Shown in pieces: positions 1 through 10,639 of a stretch of DNA of 64,000 nucleotides. How positions within the stretch are numbered: position 1 is the first letter of the stretch; each line of letters opens with the position of its first letter. The notes beneath the pieces were generated by a model. The model did not search any database. It was not told the origin of the DNA and saw only the letters and a program-made list of their open reading frames with translations. The position numbers and the translations under genes were made by a program. Origin of the DNA: Diogma glabrata (taxonomy: Eukaryota; Arthropoda; Insecta; Diptera; Cylindrotomidae); the NCBI GenBank assembly GCA_963693315.1, contig OY856188.1, positions 144,734,945-144,798,944 of the forward strand, written 5' to 3'.

Positions 1-1117
1 TTGTGTAGGTTTGATGCATCAATCATATTTTTTAAATTTTCGTGTATCGTGCATACGCATACACTGTGCGTGCCTTTGGCACCCGCAAGTATGCACCATG
101 CAGGTCTTAACTCAGCAAACTTACTCAAACCAATCGGATTTTCAGGATGTGATTCTTCGAATTGCGTATGTAAATTACATACATCAGACAACATTAAGCG
201 TTCTTGCATCTTTTGTTTCTCACTATCACTACATCTTTTTTATTTGCCATCATACGACTATTCACATCTGACTCATAGAAATTTATAACCTTATCAATCG
301 TGACTACTGGCAATTTTTTACCAACTCTTAATGTAGGAGTGGCTAAAATACCTACACCCTTTTTTAATTTTTTCGCTTTATTAGCCATTCGTACTGAAGT
401 GTTGAATTCATCAGCAGCTTTTCGAGCAGACCAACAATCATGAGCTACAGTGAGTACCGATAAACGTAAATCCCTTCTCTGATGGTAAACGTCTGATGGT
501 AAACTTTCAAATTTACTTTTAAGTCCACTAAGTAGCACTTCTAACTCATATTCTCTAGAAAAACTTTGTTTTTTTGCTGGACTTTCTTCTCAATTCATAC
601 AGCATTCTTTTTCCACAATGCTTCTTTGAGAGTTATCTGTTTTTTCAGGGACTACACTGTCTTCAAATCCGATTCGTTAATTCTTGTAATACTTATTTCT
701 ACAACTTAAACAAATTTTGGACACATTTGAGCAGTTCGGAAAAGTTTTTAACATGTTTTTACTCATTTTCCTTATCCTTTTCCCTAAATGACTTCTAATC
801 CCGAAAGGGTTCGAGCATTTGTTCATATAGCTAGCTACACTATCGTGCAAGCTGATTCGTTCATTGTAATATTTCTTTCTGCAACTTGAACAAATCTTTG
901 ACACGTTTGAACAGTTTGGAAAAGTTTTCAACATGGTTTTACTCATTTTTCTTAAACTTTTTCCTAAATGTTTCCTAATCCCGTAAGGGTTCGTGCATCT
1001 ACCTGCGTAATTTTTTTTTGTAAATGTATCCTGAACAGACACCATTATATGCTGTGAATGGCGCCTATACAGTTCAGAAAGCTTGAAAATGTAATGTGAA
1101 TTTCCATTACAAAACAA
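1..1117 (-). pseudogene. Decayed gene of a repetitive zinc-binding family, N-terminal motif duplicated
   Basis: Read leftward. The N-terminal part (677-1117) holds two tandem copies of a motif of about 45 residues: C-x-NP-[YF]-GIR-x-HLGK, then RKMSK-x-MLKTFPNCSNVSKIC-x-SCR-x-KYY, which looks like a Cys/His metal-binding module. After an in-frame TAA (677-679) the same frame continues through a linker, meets a TGA (590-592), and continues as 194-538 (SARKAADEFNTS, PTLRVGKKLP, FYESDVNSRMM). Near position 220 the frame shifts, and the family's C-terminal part (GLSKFAELRP, then GTHSVCVCTIHEN) runs off the left edge. The segment order matches a high-copy family I recall from hemipterans and cnidarians; its function is unknown and it may be transposon-borne. 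The breaks (two stops and one frameshift) make it a pseudogene. Confidence 0.7.
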
Positions 1118-1189
1118 TGCATATGTTTGCTATAAAGTTAAATTTAATGCTCTTTGCATTAATATTTAAGACAGTGCTTGTAATAAAAT

Positions 1190-2080
1190 GTATTGCAGTT
1201 TTAATTGCTTTACATGACTACGTATCATTAATAACATTTTAAGCTAAAGAACGCATCTTTTGAGAATCTTAAATTTGTGTTGTCAGCGAAAACAAGACAG
1301 AAATCTCGCAAAGTAGCTATTTTCCTTATTATCGCGCCGCTCTTTTGAAAACCAAATAAACACCATACGGAATTTAAAACTGCATATCATTACCAACATT
1401 TTATGCCTAAGAACGCATCTTTTGAGAACTTAAATTTGAGTTGACAGCGAAAACAAGACAGAAATTTCGCAAAATCGATTTTTTCATATTATCGAGCCGC
1501 CATTTTGAAAATTTTAAACACCATACCGAACTTGAGACTAAGTATCATTACCAACATTTTAAGCCTAAGAACGCATATTTTGAGATCCCAAATTTGAGTT
1601 GGCAGCGAAAAAAATATAAATCTCGCAAAACCGACATTTACTTATTATCGAGCCGCCATTTTGAAAAAAAACTTAAAGACCATAAAGCATTTGAGACTAC
1701 GTATCAGTACCAACATTTTAAGCACAAGAACGCAAATTTTGAAATCTTGAATTTTGTTTCGCAGCCAGAAATCTCGTTAAATCGCAAAAAAGAGCGCCAT
1801 TTTCCTTATTGTAGAGCCACCACTTTGAAAAAACTTGAACACCAAGCATTGTCAGGAACTAGGTATCATTACCAATATTTTAAGCTTAAGTACACATTTT
1901 TTGAGATCTTAAATTTGGGTTGGCAGCGAAAACAAAATAGTCTCCACTTTCCCTTTTGTAGAGCCGCCATTTTGAAAAAATACTTAAACACCATACAGCA
2001 TATGAAACTACGTATCATTACTAACATTTTAAGCCCAAAAATGCATTTTTTGAGATCTTAAATTTGTGTTGGTAGCCAAA
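1190..2080. repeat. Tandem array, ~160-bp unit, six degenerate copies
   Basis: The anchor TATCATTACCAACATTTTA recurs at about 1223, 1385, 1543, 1702, 1864 and 2013, so the spacing is 149-162 bp. Each unit also carries AAGAACGCAT, a TTGAGATCTTAAATTTG-like block and GAGCCGCCATTTTGAAAA. A 206-codon open frame (1441-2061) is a by-product: its peptide repeats with the DNA. No coding or structural role is evident. Confidence 0.85.
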
Positions 2081-3536
2081 CTGTTTGGGTGGTTATATTA
2101 TTTCGATCAAAACAGCGATAATTTAAGGTCACCGTTTTGAAATTTTTTAAAAAGACACGCGGCATTCGATAGTTCTAGTCAACACAAAAAATGTAAGCTT
2201 TGGAGAATTTTTGTTAGAAACAAATGAAGCACTTAATTCCATTTAACTTACTAAATCATAAACGATTCACTAATAAACTGATTTCGGTTTTCTGTTGCTG
2301 ACCGAATTCGACACTCATTAACTATTATTTTTTTAGTTTTACCGAATTCGTTAGATTTCTACTTGTCTATTTGACTTATTGACCGCCCGATTGTTACTTG
2401 TTGTCTCGACTTGACTCTTGTAATTTTTACCCACGACTGATTTTTCCAAAAAACCGCTTGCCATCGATCAATCAAAATATTCTTTTTTCTAATTGACCCA
2501 GTTTTCGTAAAAACCAAAAACTGATTACCAATTTAAATTTCATAAAATATTATTATTTGTTGATTTTGTATTTTAATTTTATTTAATTTAAAAAGTGTTT
2601 CGCAATAATTGATTTGAAGATTGTTAATTTTGTATTTTAATTTTATTTGATTTAAAAAAGTGTTTTGTAATGATTGATTTTAAGATCGTTGATTTTGCAA
2701 AAATAATATTCATTGAATTCGCATTGGTAATAATTGGTTATAATTTAGATACTTAATTATTTGGAGATACTACACGGGTACATTTTCACAAATTAACACC
2801 CTTTAATTTAATTGCACACCGAGGTTTTTTCTTTTTAAATGATCCATTGAAAAATTACCTATTGACCAATTGACCTGCAGCAAAACTCATGATCGTTTTA
2901 GTCCCCTGTTGTTAAGGACATAAACACAATAGAGTATAAACAATAAAATCCAATTGTAAATAAAATTACAATTGGAAATGAAATTTTAGTAGCCTGTACC
3001 TTTTTTATTATTTGAGAGAAGAACAAGCGCATTAATTTGAATTTATAGTTTTTTGCATATGTAATTTTAAATGACCTCGAATAATAACGCTAAATTTTTT
3101 GTTCACTTTAAACAAACGATGGAGAGTTACCGATATAGCTTTGAAATCACAGACCTTCTTGAGGGTCCCTGACATAAAGGATTATATCATTTCCAATAGA
3201 ATTGTTTGGCTTGTGCATATTCTACGAGCCTGTTGAAAAAAATGTACGTTAGTGCTTTAAGGCCCACTCCCACTCCACTGTGAGGTAGACCACGACTACA
3301 ATGGGATACGGACGTAATAAATGACATGATTTTTGTTTTGGTTGATGTTATACAATTTTTAGTAATTTAAGGTAGAACGCTTCATTACTGTTTATTTATT
3401 ATGAGAAAATCAACTATAGGTAATATATTTATTGTAATAACGTAATATGTTTATTAGGCACTAGTGCGTAGTAAGAAAATAAACAATCGAATATTGTCAA
3501 GATAAAGGCTGTCAAGAACAAACTAATCAAAATTCA
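2081..3536. other. AT-rich stretch without a recognised gene
   Basis: No coding frame of interest was seen. It contains a 64-bp direct duplication (about 2558-2690) and a small palindrome, CCAATTGTAA...TTACAATTGG, near 2952-2977. The rest is unassigned intergenic or intronic DNA. Confidence 0.5.
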
Positions 3537-3540
3537 ATAT

Positions 3541-4215
3541 TGTAACGACTCTTCGTTGGTTCTTTTCGATTATTGAACAAACACGACAGTAAAAAGACAG
3601 ATCTTTAGTTAACAAAATCCCAAACTTTATTTATCAACCAAATTACAGCAGCTTCCGTTTTTCCTTACAATAAATTCCAGGGTCTCCAATTTATGTACAA
3701 TAAACTTCACCGCTTTTCCACAATTTGAATCAATACTATTCGGAATCGTAAAATCTGTATTTACTATTCCACAAAGTTCAGATTCTTTCACTATTAGTAC
3801 CCAGGCTCAAGTACCACCGATTATTCCTTATACTTTCGAATATTTGTAAAACACTTTTAATTGCAAAATTGAAACTGACTATCTGATATTTTTGTTTGCT
3901 TATTTATATCGAAAAATAAATAAATCGAAACTTCTATAATCCACTAGAAATCAATACTACGTAGTCTGTACATCTTAAATAGGCCACACCTGTTTTCATT
4001 CATACTTGCATTTGTATTAGCGAACTCAAATTTAATTTATGCAAAATGTATTAGATAACTCCTTTTAATTCATTAATGTAAACATTTGTATAACAAATTT
4101 AATTTACATTAATTTATGCAATACAATTTGCAATACAAGTAAAAGATTGAAAAAGGAGTTAACTTTTAATTAATGAGTAAATAAAATTAACCCATTCTGG
4201 ACGAAGTTTATTACA
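3541..4215 (-). repeat. 3' LTR of the Gypsy element
   Basis: 675 bp, the same length as the copy at 7337-8011 and with no difference seen on reading. In element orientation it starts TGTAATAAAC and ends GTTACA. The stop codon of the last pol frame (TAA, 4211-4213) lies just inside it. Confidence 0.93.
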
Positions 4216-4579
4216 TTGCCCTCCATTTAGTTTTGTTCGTCCCGAACAATATCAGAGATCGCATTGGTGCTGTTACCTTGGTACGGTTGGCACTTTGCAG
4301 ATGTATCACTTTCATCTTGGTACGGGGTCCCTTTTGTATGCGGTAGATGACATCATTAATTCGTTTGATTATTTTATATGGGCCTTCCCAATCTGGCTGC
4401 AGCTTGGGTGATCTTCCCTTAGTTCTTCTGGGGTTGTATAGCCATACCAATTCTCCTTCTTGAAAACCGCCACTATTTGCATTTATGTCGTACCTGGTTT
4501 TCATTTTGTCACTGGCAATCTTAATGTGGTCTCGAACCTGCTGATGGATTTTATTCATCTTCTCCCTTAGTTGTCCCAC
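4211..4579 (-). pseudogene. Gypsy integrase C-terminal (GPY/F) segment, out of frame
   Basis: Contains REKMNKIHQQVRDHIKIASD, the usual helical region after the integrase catalytic core, and WEGPYKIIKR, the GPY/F module of Ty3/Gypsy integrases, thought to take part in integrase multimerisation and targeting. It sits in a different frame from the integrase core (4567-5601); the frame changes in a T/C-rich stretch near 4605-4612. The last codons overlap the purine tract and the LTR. Because of the shift, a full integrase could not be made by plain translation. Confidence 0.8.
4216..4228 (-). promoter_or_regulatory. Candidate polypurine tract (plus-strand primer)
   Basis: On the minus strand AAATGGAGGGCAA lies directly before the 3' LTR, where the plus-strand primer of LTR elements is expected. 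It is purine-rich but interrupted by one T and one C. Confidence 0.55.
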
Positions 4580-5601
4580 ATAATCTGTTTTCGTGGATAC
4601 CAGAAGGAAGGGATGCCAAACTCGATGTCACTAGGAAGATGAAGTTCTCTTCCGAACATGATATTCGCTGGCGTTTCACTTGTCGTATCGTGCACTGCGC
4701 TACGATAGGCCATCAAGAATAACGGAAGATCCTTATCCCAATTTCTTTGGTTGGCTTCTACTACCTTTGACAAATGTTCTTCCATGGTTCGGTTGAATCG
4801 TTCTACCATGCCATCCGACTGCGGGTTCATAGGTGTAGTTCGTGTTTTTCTAATGCCGAGTGTTCTGCACAGCTCTTCCATCAGTTGAGATTCAAAATTC
4901 CTTCCCTGGTCGGTATGCAACTCGAGCGGTGTTCCATATCTGCAAACCCATTCATTGACTAATGTTTCCGCGACCGTAACTGCTTCCTGGTTCGGTATTG
5001 CATAAGCTTCCGGCCATTTTGTAAAGTAATCAATGACCACCATGATGTATTTGTTACCTTTTGTCGTTTCCGGAAATGGCCCCGCGATGTCTATAGCAAT
5101 TCTCTCCATTGGGGCACCCACATTGTACTGTTGCATCTCTCCTCGAGTTCTAGTTTTTGGTCCTTTGCTCGCTGCACAAGTATCGCATCGCCGACACCAT
5201 TGCTCTACGTCGGTTCGATACCTTACCCAATAAAACCTCTCCCTTACTTTAGCCAGGGTTTTATTGACTCCCAGGTGTCCTCCAGAAATACTTCCATGCA
5301 GCTTTCCCAGTACCTCTTCTACTCGACTTGATGGCAGCACCAGTTGCTCTAACACTTTCTTTCCATCAGCGGACTCCCATTTCCTTTTTAGTATCCCGTT
5401 ATCCATCAATAGTGAGTCCCATTGCGCCCAGTAGCATTTCACCTCCGTACTTAAAGGTGCGACCTCTTTCCACTCCGGTCGCCTTCCCTCAGTTTTCCAT
5501 TTCAATAACGGTGCCATAGCTGGATCCTTTTGCTGCTCTCTTTTCATTGCCTCGGTACACCAATCGTCAGCAGTTTGTAACTTAATTTGATTCACTTTCA
5601 T
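4567..5601 (-). CDS. Gypsy integrase (zinc finger and DDE core)
   Basis: 344 codons. The start region is typical of the linker ahead of integrase. The HHCC zinc-binding domain follows (HGSISGGHLG with two His; CRRCDTC with the Cys pair), then the RNase H-fold core with its three acids: D in AIDIAGPFPE, D in LHTDQGRNFES, and E in NPQSDGMVERFNRT. The substrate would be the element's own linear DNA. Its ATG overlaps the gag stop as ATGA (5598-5601), so gag and integrase are in adjacent frames. The real C-terminal part lies in another frame (4211-4579), so this copy is broken at its end. No reverse transcriptase precedes it, unlike an intact Gypsy pol. Confidence 0.88.
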   Translation of the reverse strand: MKVNQIKLQTADDWCTEAMKREQQKDPAMAPLLKWKTEGRRPEWKEVAPLSTEVKCYWAQWDSLLMDNGILKRKWESADGKKVLEQLVLPSSRVEEVLGKLHGSISGGHLGVNKTLAKVRERFYWVRYRTDVEQWCRRCDTCAASKGPKTRTRGEMQQYNVGAPMERIAIDIAGPFPETTKGNKYIMVVIDYFTKWPEAYAIPNQEAVTVAETLVNEWVCRYGTPLELHTDQGRNFESQLMEELCRTLGIRKTRTTPMNPQSDGMVERFNRTMEEHLSKVVEANQRNWDKDLPLFLMAYRSAVHDTTSETPANIMFGRELHLPSDIEFGIPSFWYPRKQIMWDN

Positions 5602-7307
5602 TGCGTCATTTCCACAGCCCTGCTACATGACTTGCGCTCCTCAATACAGGGTCTTCTTGAAAGATCGTCAGCGTTACAATGTATCCTTTTCTTCCGGTGT
5701 TCAACGCGGCAATCTCCTTCCTTTTTGACATTTGCCTCCTTTCTCTCAGTCCTGCTATATGACTTGCGCTCCTCAACACAGGGTTTTCTTGAAAGATCTT
5801 CAGCGTTACAATGTATCCTTCTCTTCCGGTGTTCAACGCGGCAATCTCCTTCCTTTTTGACATCCACTTGCTTGTTTGAAAGGTTCATCAGCCGGCCTGG
5901 AACTACTCCTTCTTTTGCAGCTATTAGTGTTTTGCATTCCTGTCTAATGTGCCCTAACTGCCCACAATTCCAGCATCTTACTCTGCTAGATCTTCTTCGT
6001 TGATTTCGTTCCGGCTTATCTTCCAACTTTTTGACATGCATTATCACTTCATCAAGCGCTGCTTTTAGTGGCTCTTCAGAAACTTCCGTCTTACGTACTC
6101 TATCTAAGGCAAGCGCTCTTTTTCCAGCTTCCATTTGCAGGGCCAATGCTAAGACTTCTGCTGGTAGCTTCTTTCCGCTTAGATAAAGCTGGTTTCTCAT
6201 TTGCACATCACGAAGAGCATTGATGAATGTATCAGCTGCCAGTTCGTCTCGGTGTTCAGCGTTATAATTCGGATATGATAGATTAACCAGTCTCACAATG
6301 TCAGCCTCTAATTCTTGCAAGGTTTCGCTGACTCCTTGTTTCCGTGTTTTGTGCTGCATGCGATGGAGAGCTTGCATATGACTTTCCCCGTATCTTACTT
6401 CTAAGGCCTCCATAATCTTGCTGTAATCACGTTCTGTCGCTGATAGTGTCTGCAAAATTTCAGCAGCAGGTCCCTTCAATGCCAATATAAGCGCGTTTGC
6501 TTTTTGCTGGTGATCAACCCCATTTGTTGCTATCTCAAATTGCATCTTAAATATCTGATAAGATGTAGATCCATCAAATGCGGGTGTTTTCACTCTAGCT
6601 GGGGCTGAAGTAATTGATGGATTGCTCATGTTACCTGACTTCAATTGTGCTATTTCTTGACGGAATTCACTCGAAAGATTGCGTAATTTCTCTTCATGTT
6701 CTTCGGTAACTTTCCGCAGCTCCCTTTCCATGTTGTTGATTTTACCCTCTGCACTGGATATATGTGACTCGATTACTTCACGTAGACTTTCTTGCTTTGC
6801 CATCATATCAGCAAATTGTTGTCGCTGCTCTACTTTTTGTTCTGTTGCCTGTTTCTCTTGTCGAGCCATCATATCAGCAAGTTGTTGTTGTTGCTCTACT
6901 TTTTGTTCTGCTGCCAAAACTTTTTGTTCTGCTGCCTGTTTCTCTTGTCGAGCCATCATATCAGCAAGTTGTTGTTGTTGCTCTACTTTTTGTTCTGCTG
7001 CCAGTTTCTCTTGTCGGGCCATCAGATTGTTTCCTTGTTTGGCCATCATATCAGCAAATTGTTCTTGTTGCTGTGCCATCATTTCTTTCATCAACATCAT
7101 CATCGGATCAATTGCTGGGGCATTCTGGACAGGAGCTTCCTCCGGCTCTACCTCTATGACCTCTGTGCTTTGGCCTGCTTCTTCTAAAACTTTACGCAGC
7201 CGAAATGCAAGTTCTGCCTTCGTTCCGTGGATTGGAGCATTCCTTTTCTTCAACTCATCCTTCAGCTGGGTCTGGCTGAGATCACTAATATTTACTGTCT
7301 TGACCAT
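5598..7307 (-). CDS. Gag-like protein: SAP domain, Gln-rich coiled coil, zinc knuckle, fused RNase H tail
   Basis: 569 codons from the ATG at 7307; the frame is open further upstream, but this ATG lies just inside the primer site. Residues about 8-42 resemble a SAP DNA-binding motif (LKDELKKRNAPIHGTKAEL). Then comes a coiled coil with repeats of QQQLADMMARQEKQAAEQK type, a capsid-like region, and a CCHC knuckle CWNCGQLGHIRQEC (5934-5975). After the knuckle the protein carries two tandem ~44-residue copies (5600-5865) containing HCNA[ED]DLSR[KR]PC. That motif normally marks the end of RNase H, just before integrase, in Gypsy pol. So the deletion joint fused gag to the pol linker and the linker was then duplicated. 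The gag part looks functional. Confidence 0.85.
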   Translation of the reverse strand: MVKTVNISDLSQTQLKDELKKRNAPIHGTKAELAFRLRKVLEEAGQSTEVIEVEPEEAPVQNAPAIDPMMMLMKEMMAQQQEQFADMMAKQGNNLMARQEKLAAEQKVEQQQQLADMMARQEKQAAEQKVLAAEQKVEQQQQLADMMARQEKQATEQKVEQRQQFADMMAKQESLREVIESHISSAEGKINNMERELRKVTEEHEEKLRNLSSEFRQEIAQLKSGNMSNPSITSAPARVKTPAFDGSTSYQIFKMQFEIATNGVDHQQKANALILALKGPAAEILQTLSATERDYSKIMEALEVRYGESHMQALHRMQHKTRKQGVSETLQELEADIVRLVNLSYPNYNAEHRDELAADTFINALRDVQMRNQLYLSGKKLPAEVLALALQMEAGKRALALDRVRKTEVSEEPLKAALDEVIMHVKKLEDKPERNQRRRSSRVRCWNCGQLGHIRQECKTLIAAKEGVVPGRLMNLSNKQVDVKKEGDCRVEHRKRRIHCNAEDLSRKPCVEERKSYSRTERKEANVKKEGDCRVEHRKKRIHCNADDLSRRPCIEERKSCSRAVEMTQ

Positions 7308-7316
7308 TGTTTCAAT

Positions 7317-7335
7317 AATCCCACTTCTGACACCA
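7317..7335 (-). promoter_or_regulatory. Primer-binding site, tRNA-Leu type
   Basis: One base inside the 5' LTR, the minus strand reads TGGTGTCAGAAGTGGGATT. It is complementary to a tRNA 3' end ...AATCCCACTTCTGACACCA, which matches the acceptor/T-arm end I recall for leucine tRNAs. Retained, so the RNA can still be reverse transcribed in trans. Confidence 0.8.
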
Positions 7336-7336
7336 C

Positions 7337-8011
7337 TGTAACGACTCTTCGTTGGTTCTTTTCGATTATTGAACAAACACGACAGTAAAAAGACAGATCT
7401 TTAGTTAACAAAATCCCAAACTTTATTTATCAACCAAATTACAGCAGCTTCCGTTTTTCCTTACAATAAATTCCAGGGTCTCCAATTTATGTACAATAAA
7501 CTTCACCGCTTTTCCACAATTTGAATCAATACTATTCGGAATCGTAAAATCTGTATTTACTATTCCACAAAGTTCAGATTCTTTCACTATTAGTACCCAG
7601 GCTCAAGTACCACCGATTATTCCTTATACTTTCGAATATTTGTAAAACACTTTTAATTGCAAAATTGAAACTGACTATCTGATATTTTTGTTTGCTTATT
7701 TATATCGAAAAATAAATAAATCGAAACTTCTATAATCCACTAGAAATCAATACTACGTAGTCTGTACATCTTAAATAGGCCACACCTGTTTTCATTCATA
7801 CTTGCATTTGTATTAGCGAACTCAAATTTAATTTATGCAAAATGTATTAGATAACTCCTTTTAATTCATTAATGTAAACATTTGTATAACAAATTTAATT
7901 TACATTAATTTATGCAATACAATTTGCAATACAAGTAAAAGATTGAAAAAGGAGTTAACTTTTAATTAATGAGTAAATAAAATTAACCCATTCTGGACGA
8001 AGTTTATTACA
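7337..8011 (-). repeat. 5' LTR of the Gypsy element
   Basis: Same 675 bp as 3541-4215. It would contain the promoter (minus strand). The following bases 8012-8015 (ATAT) are the right target duplication. Confidence 0.93.
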
Positions 8012-8015
8012 ATAT

Positions 8016-8790
8016 ATATGAAACTTGATCACAGTAAATATAAAATTCTCAATTCGAAATATAAAGCGTCATCTCCATAAAATAATTTCAAATCGTTATA
8101 AATTGGTTTTCTTACAATTTATTTACCGCTATATTAACAAAAAATAAACACTAAATTAAGTAATACTATGATAACGGTTTAAGGGCAAACTAAGCCAAAT
8201 GGAATAACATCAAAATGCATACCATTAATATACCAAACAACAACCAATTCCTAAAAAAGGCAACAAACAGTTATTATTACTACAAATCATTAAATACTAT
8301 CTCACCCTTGTTTATAATTTAGATAATGTAAGTATAGTATTTTTGTGGTTCAAAGTAGTGTGAGTGTCTTATTTCGTAGCGTGAGGCATTTTTTCATAAG
8401 CAGTTAAATTATAATTAGCAAGAACAATAATAATGATGGAGAGGTTGAGTAAATATTTTATTAAATTTTCATGAAAAATAGCTTGATGATGGAAAGTTAG
8501 TGTGTAGCTGTAGTTTTCATTGTTTTAATGTAATTGATGTAATTTATAAAAAAAGCATTATTTTTATCAACCAGCTGTTGATTTAGTATTTAGTAATAAA
8601 TAAATTATTACTATTTTTCTTATATATAGGTTAAACAATACAATATTCTCTAAGAAAGGTTTGATATCGGTTAGTTTATGTCGTTCATGAACTTTAAAAT
8701 TGGTTGCACTCTGCTTTATTCGTCAGTCAGTTTTCTGATGGAATTGAATATAAATGGACGGTTATCTAAATATTTTTTTTTTTAAATAAA
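8016..8790. other. AT-rich stretch, no gene seen
   Basis: No convincing frame or repeat. The right end (from about 8768) is an A/T run followed by the LINE-B 3' end. Confidence 0.5.
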
Positions 8791-9068
8791 AAGTGTTGTG
8801 TTTTAGGGTATACAATATGTGTCATAACAACACATAAATACCTTTTAAGACCTAGGTCCCACAACAACTAGCGCTCTAAGGTGTTGATGAACGCTTTTTT
8901 TAAACCTCTGCGGATTCAAACCACCTGAGACTATGGATTCCAGCAAACTATTCCATTTGTATGCAGTTCGGACAAAGAAGTCTTTCTTCGATCTGCCAGT
9001 ATGACAGCGCGGGATCTCGACCGTTTTACTGCTTGCGCTAGCCGATTGCCGAGTGAAACGGAGGTAAG
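8790..9068 (-). pseudogene. LINE-B, 3' end: last part of ORF2 and 3' tail
   Basis: The minus strand encodes the C-terminal tail found after the RT of many insect LINEs: IPRCHTGRSKKDFF, then RTAYKWNSLLES, ending FKKSVHQHLRALVVVGPRS and stop. The 3' UTR (GGTCTTAAAAGGTATTTATG, then TGTTGTTATGACACATATTG) and an A-rich end follow toward 8768. The reading frame stops matching the family at about 9068, where a foreign segment begins. The upstream part of the same LINE reappears at 11247-11375. Clade not assigned. Confidence 0.7.
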
Positions 9069-9341
9069 AATACCCGGTACCCGGTTCCCCGGGAATCTCG
9101 CTATTTTTCCGGCACCGAAAACCGGTTCTGACATCAGCCAAATGCCCGGTTTTTCGATTCTATATTTTTTAAACCAATTTTTCATTCATTCATTGAAAAA
9201 ACAACACAAGCAAATGTAACAAATAACCAAAACAACGTTTTTTTCTTTTTCTTCTATCAAGAAGACTAGGTCTTCACAGATTTTTATGCTTATTCCATGC
9301 TTAAATTACTTTGATTTTCCACCGTGAATAAGCCAGGTGTA

Positions 9342-9545
9342 TTATCTATCTATCTATCTTCTATCTATATATAAATAAAATTAAAATTATGTGTGTTTGT
9401 CTTTTATGCATTAATACACCATTCATCCGATCATCATGAAACTTTAGGAAGTTGTTGTGTACACTTGCGCATAGGTAACTGGCTAATTTTTAATTTTAAT
9501 ATTTAATTTTAAAAAAACGGAACCCCAGGACCAAGTGATTTGCAA
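9342..9545 (+). mobile_element. Helitron-like 5' region with (TCTA)n
   Basis: A (TCTA)n microsatellite at 9342-9368 leads into TATAAATAAAATTAAAATTA, then TGTGTGTTTGTC, CATTCATCCGATCATCATGA, AACTTTAGG and GTACACTTGCGCATAGGT. This order resembles the left region of insect Helentron/DINE-type elements as I remember them. No helicase coding was seen. Confidence 0.35.
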
Positions 9546-9599
9546 ACGGTAACAATGCATTAATACCAATGAATTTAGTATATGTTCGGGAGCATATTT

Positions 9600-10040
9600 A
9601 AAATTCAAAATTTTGGATCTATGGGTGTGACAACCGCGCGTACTTTAGTACCTGCTATTGGTAAATCAGTTAACGTGAGATATCGTAGACCGCTGGCAAT
9701 GGCAGTTAGATGTCACTGATATAAGGGGATAATTGATATTTTAGTTGTGCTGGCGGATTTCAATCCACGACAATCCCAATTTTAGCTTTGTTCCTGCAAA
9801 TTTAAAAAAAATGTGTTTTATTTTTGTTTCCTCCATCCTATCATGAAATATTGCCCTATGTCGTACATTATTATGTGAAAGGATTTATTATTTAGTTTTC
9901 CATTCTTTAAGAAGAATATAAAAACAAAAAAGCTAAAAAGAAATTTGCGTTCATCAATGTCCTAAAAAGCATGATGTTGTGGAACCTAGGTCTGAAAAGG
10001 TTTTTATGTGTTGTTGTTTCACATATTGTGATAACAAATA
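9600..10040 (+). mobile_element. Composite retroelement X, copy 1 (LINE-B 3' tail)
   Basis: It shares blocks with 30135-30768: GGGTGTGACAACC.CGCGTACT, GTTAACGTGAGATATC, AGTTTTGTTCCTGCAAATTT-like, and TTGCGTTCATCAATGTCCT. It then passes into the LINE-B tail (ACCTAGGTCTGAAAAGGTTT, then TTATGTGTTGTTG). The joint to the tail is the same as in the other copies. No coding. Confidence 0.6.
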
Positions 10041-10639
10041 TTTTGAAATTGCACAAATCTTTTGGAAATTTTCGGTGAAAAAGATGATGAACAATGCCAT
10101 TAAAGCTACGATTTTAAATGGAAAATTCGAAGAGGAAGATGTAGTGTTACCAATGATCCCAACAGATATGGTATTTGAACTCAAACGTTTAGTTTCCAGT
10201 GCAACTCGCATATGCAATGACGATCAACAAAGCACAAGGACAGTTACTGCAAGTATGTGGACTAGATTAGGAGAATCCGTGCTTCTCACATGGACAACTT
10301 TATGTGACTGACGCTTTAGGAAAACCTTCTGATTTATTCATGTATGCACTAGACCTAATAACAAAAAATATAATGTACTCACAAATATTTGAATAAATAA
10401 ATAGAATTAAAACGAGATTTTGAAATTTCTTCCATATTAAAATAAATAAGTTGCAATAAAAATGACACAATGTAAATTGTATATTTTCATAACGAGTTTT
10501 CCTGAATTCCCTTTCTTATGAGATAGCGGCAATATGCGACGGGCATAATGTTAAATATACAAAACTTTTTCACTTTTGGCGTAAAAATAAAATTTTGAGA
10601 AATTTTGTGAGTGATTAAGATCATCTATAGAAAACGATG

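Larger units (their letters stand above)
3541..8011 (-). mobile_element. Ty3/Gypsy LTR retrotransposon, internally deleted (no PR/RT)
   Basis: A 4471-bp insertion with 675-bp LTRs at both ends (3541-4215 and 7337-8011). The LTRs read as identical base for base and have TG...CA termini. ATAT flanks both sides (3537-3540, 8012-8015), a 4-bp target duplication as known for many Gypsy elements. On the minus strand the order is 5' LTR, tRNA-Leu-type primer site, gag, integrase, purine tract, 3' LTR. The interior is only 3.1 kb: gag runs straight into a remnant of the RNase H C-terminus and then integrase. Protease, reverse transcriptase and most of RNase H are missing. Identical LTRs mean a recent insertion, so the RT must have come from a relative (inference). 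Confidence 0.93.

Noticed and set aside
1441..2061. 206-codon open frame
   Set aside because: Its peptide repeats with the 160-bp DNA array and has no domain; it is a product of the repeat.
6679..7341. Long plus-strand frames opposite gag (for example 6679-7341, 6764-7159)
   Set aside because: Mirror images of the Gln-rich gag coiled-coil repeats; Cys/Ser/Leu-rich shadows with no motif.
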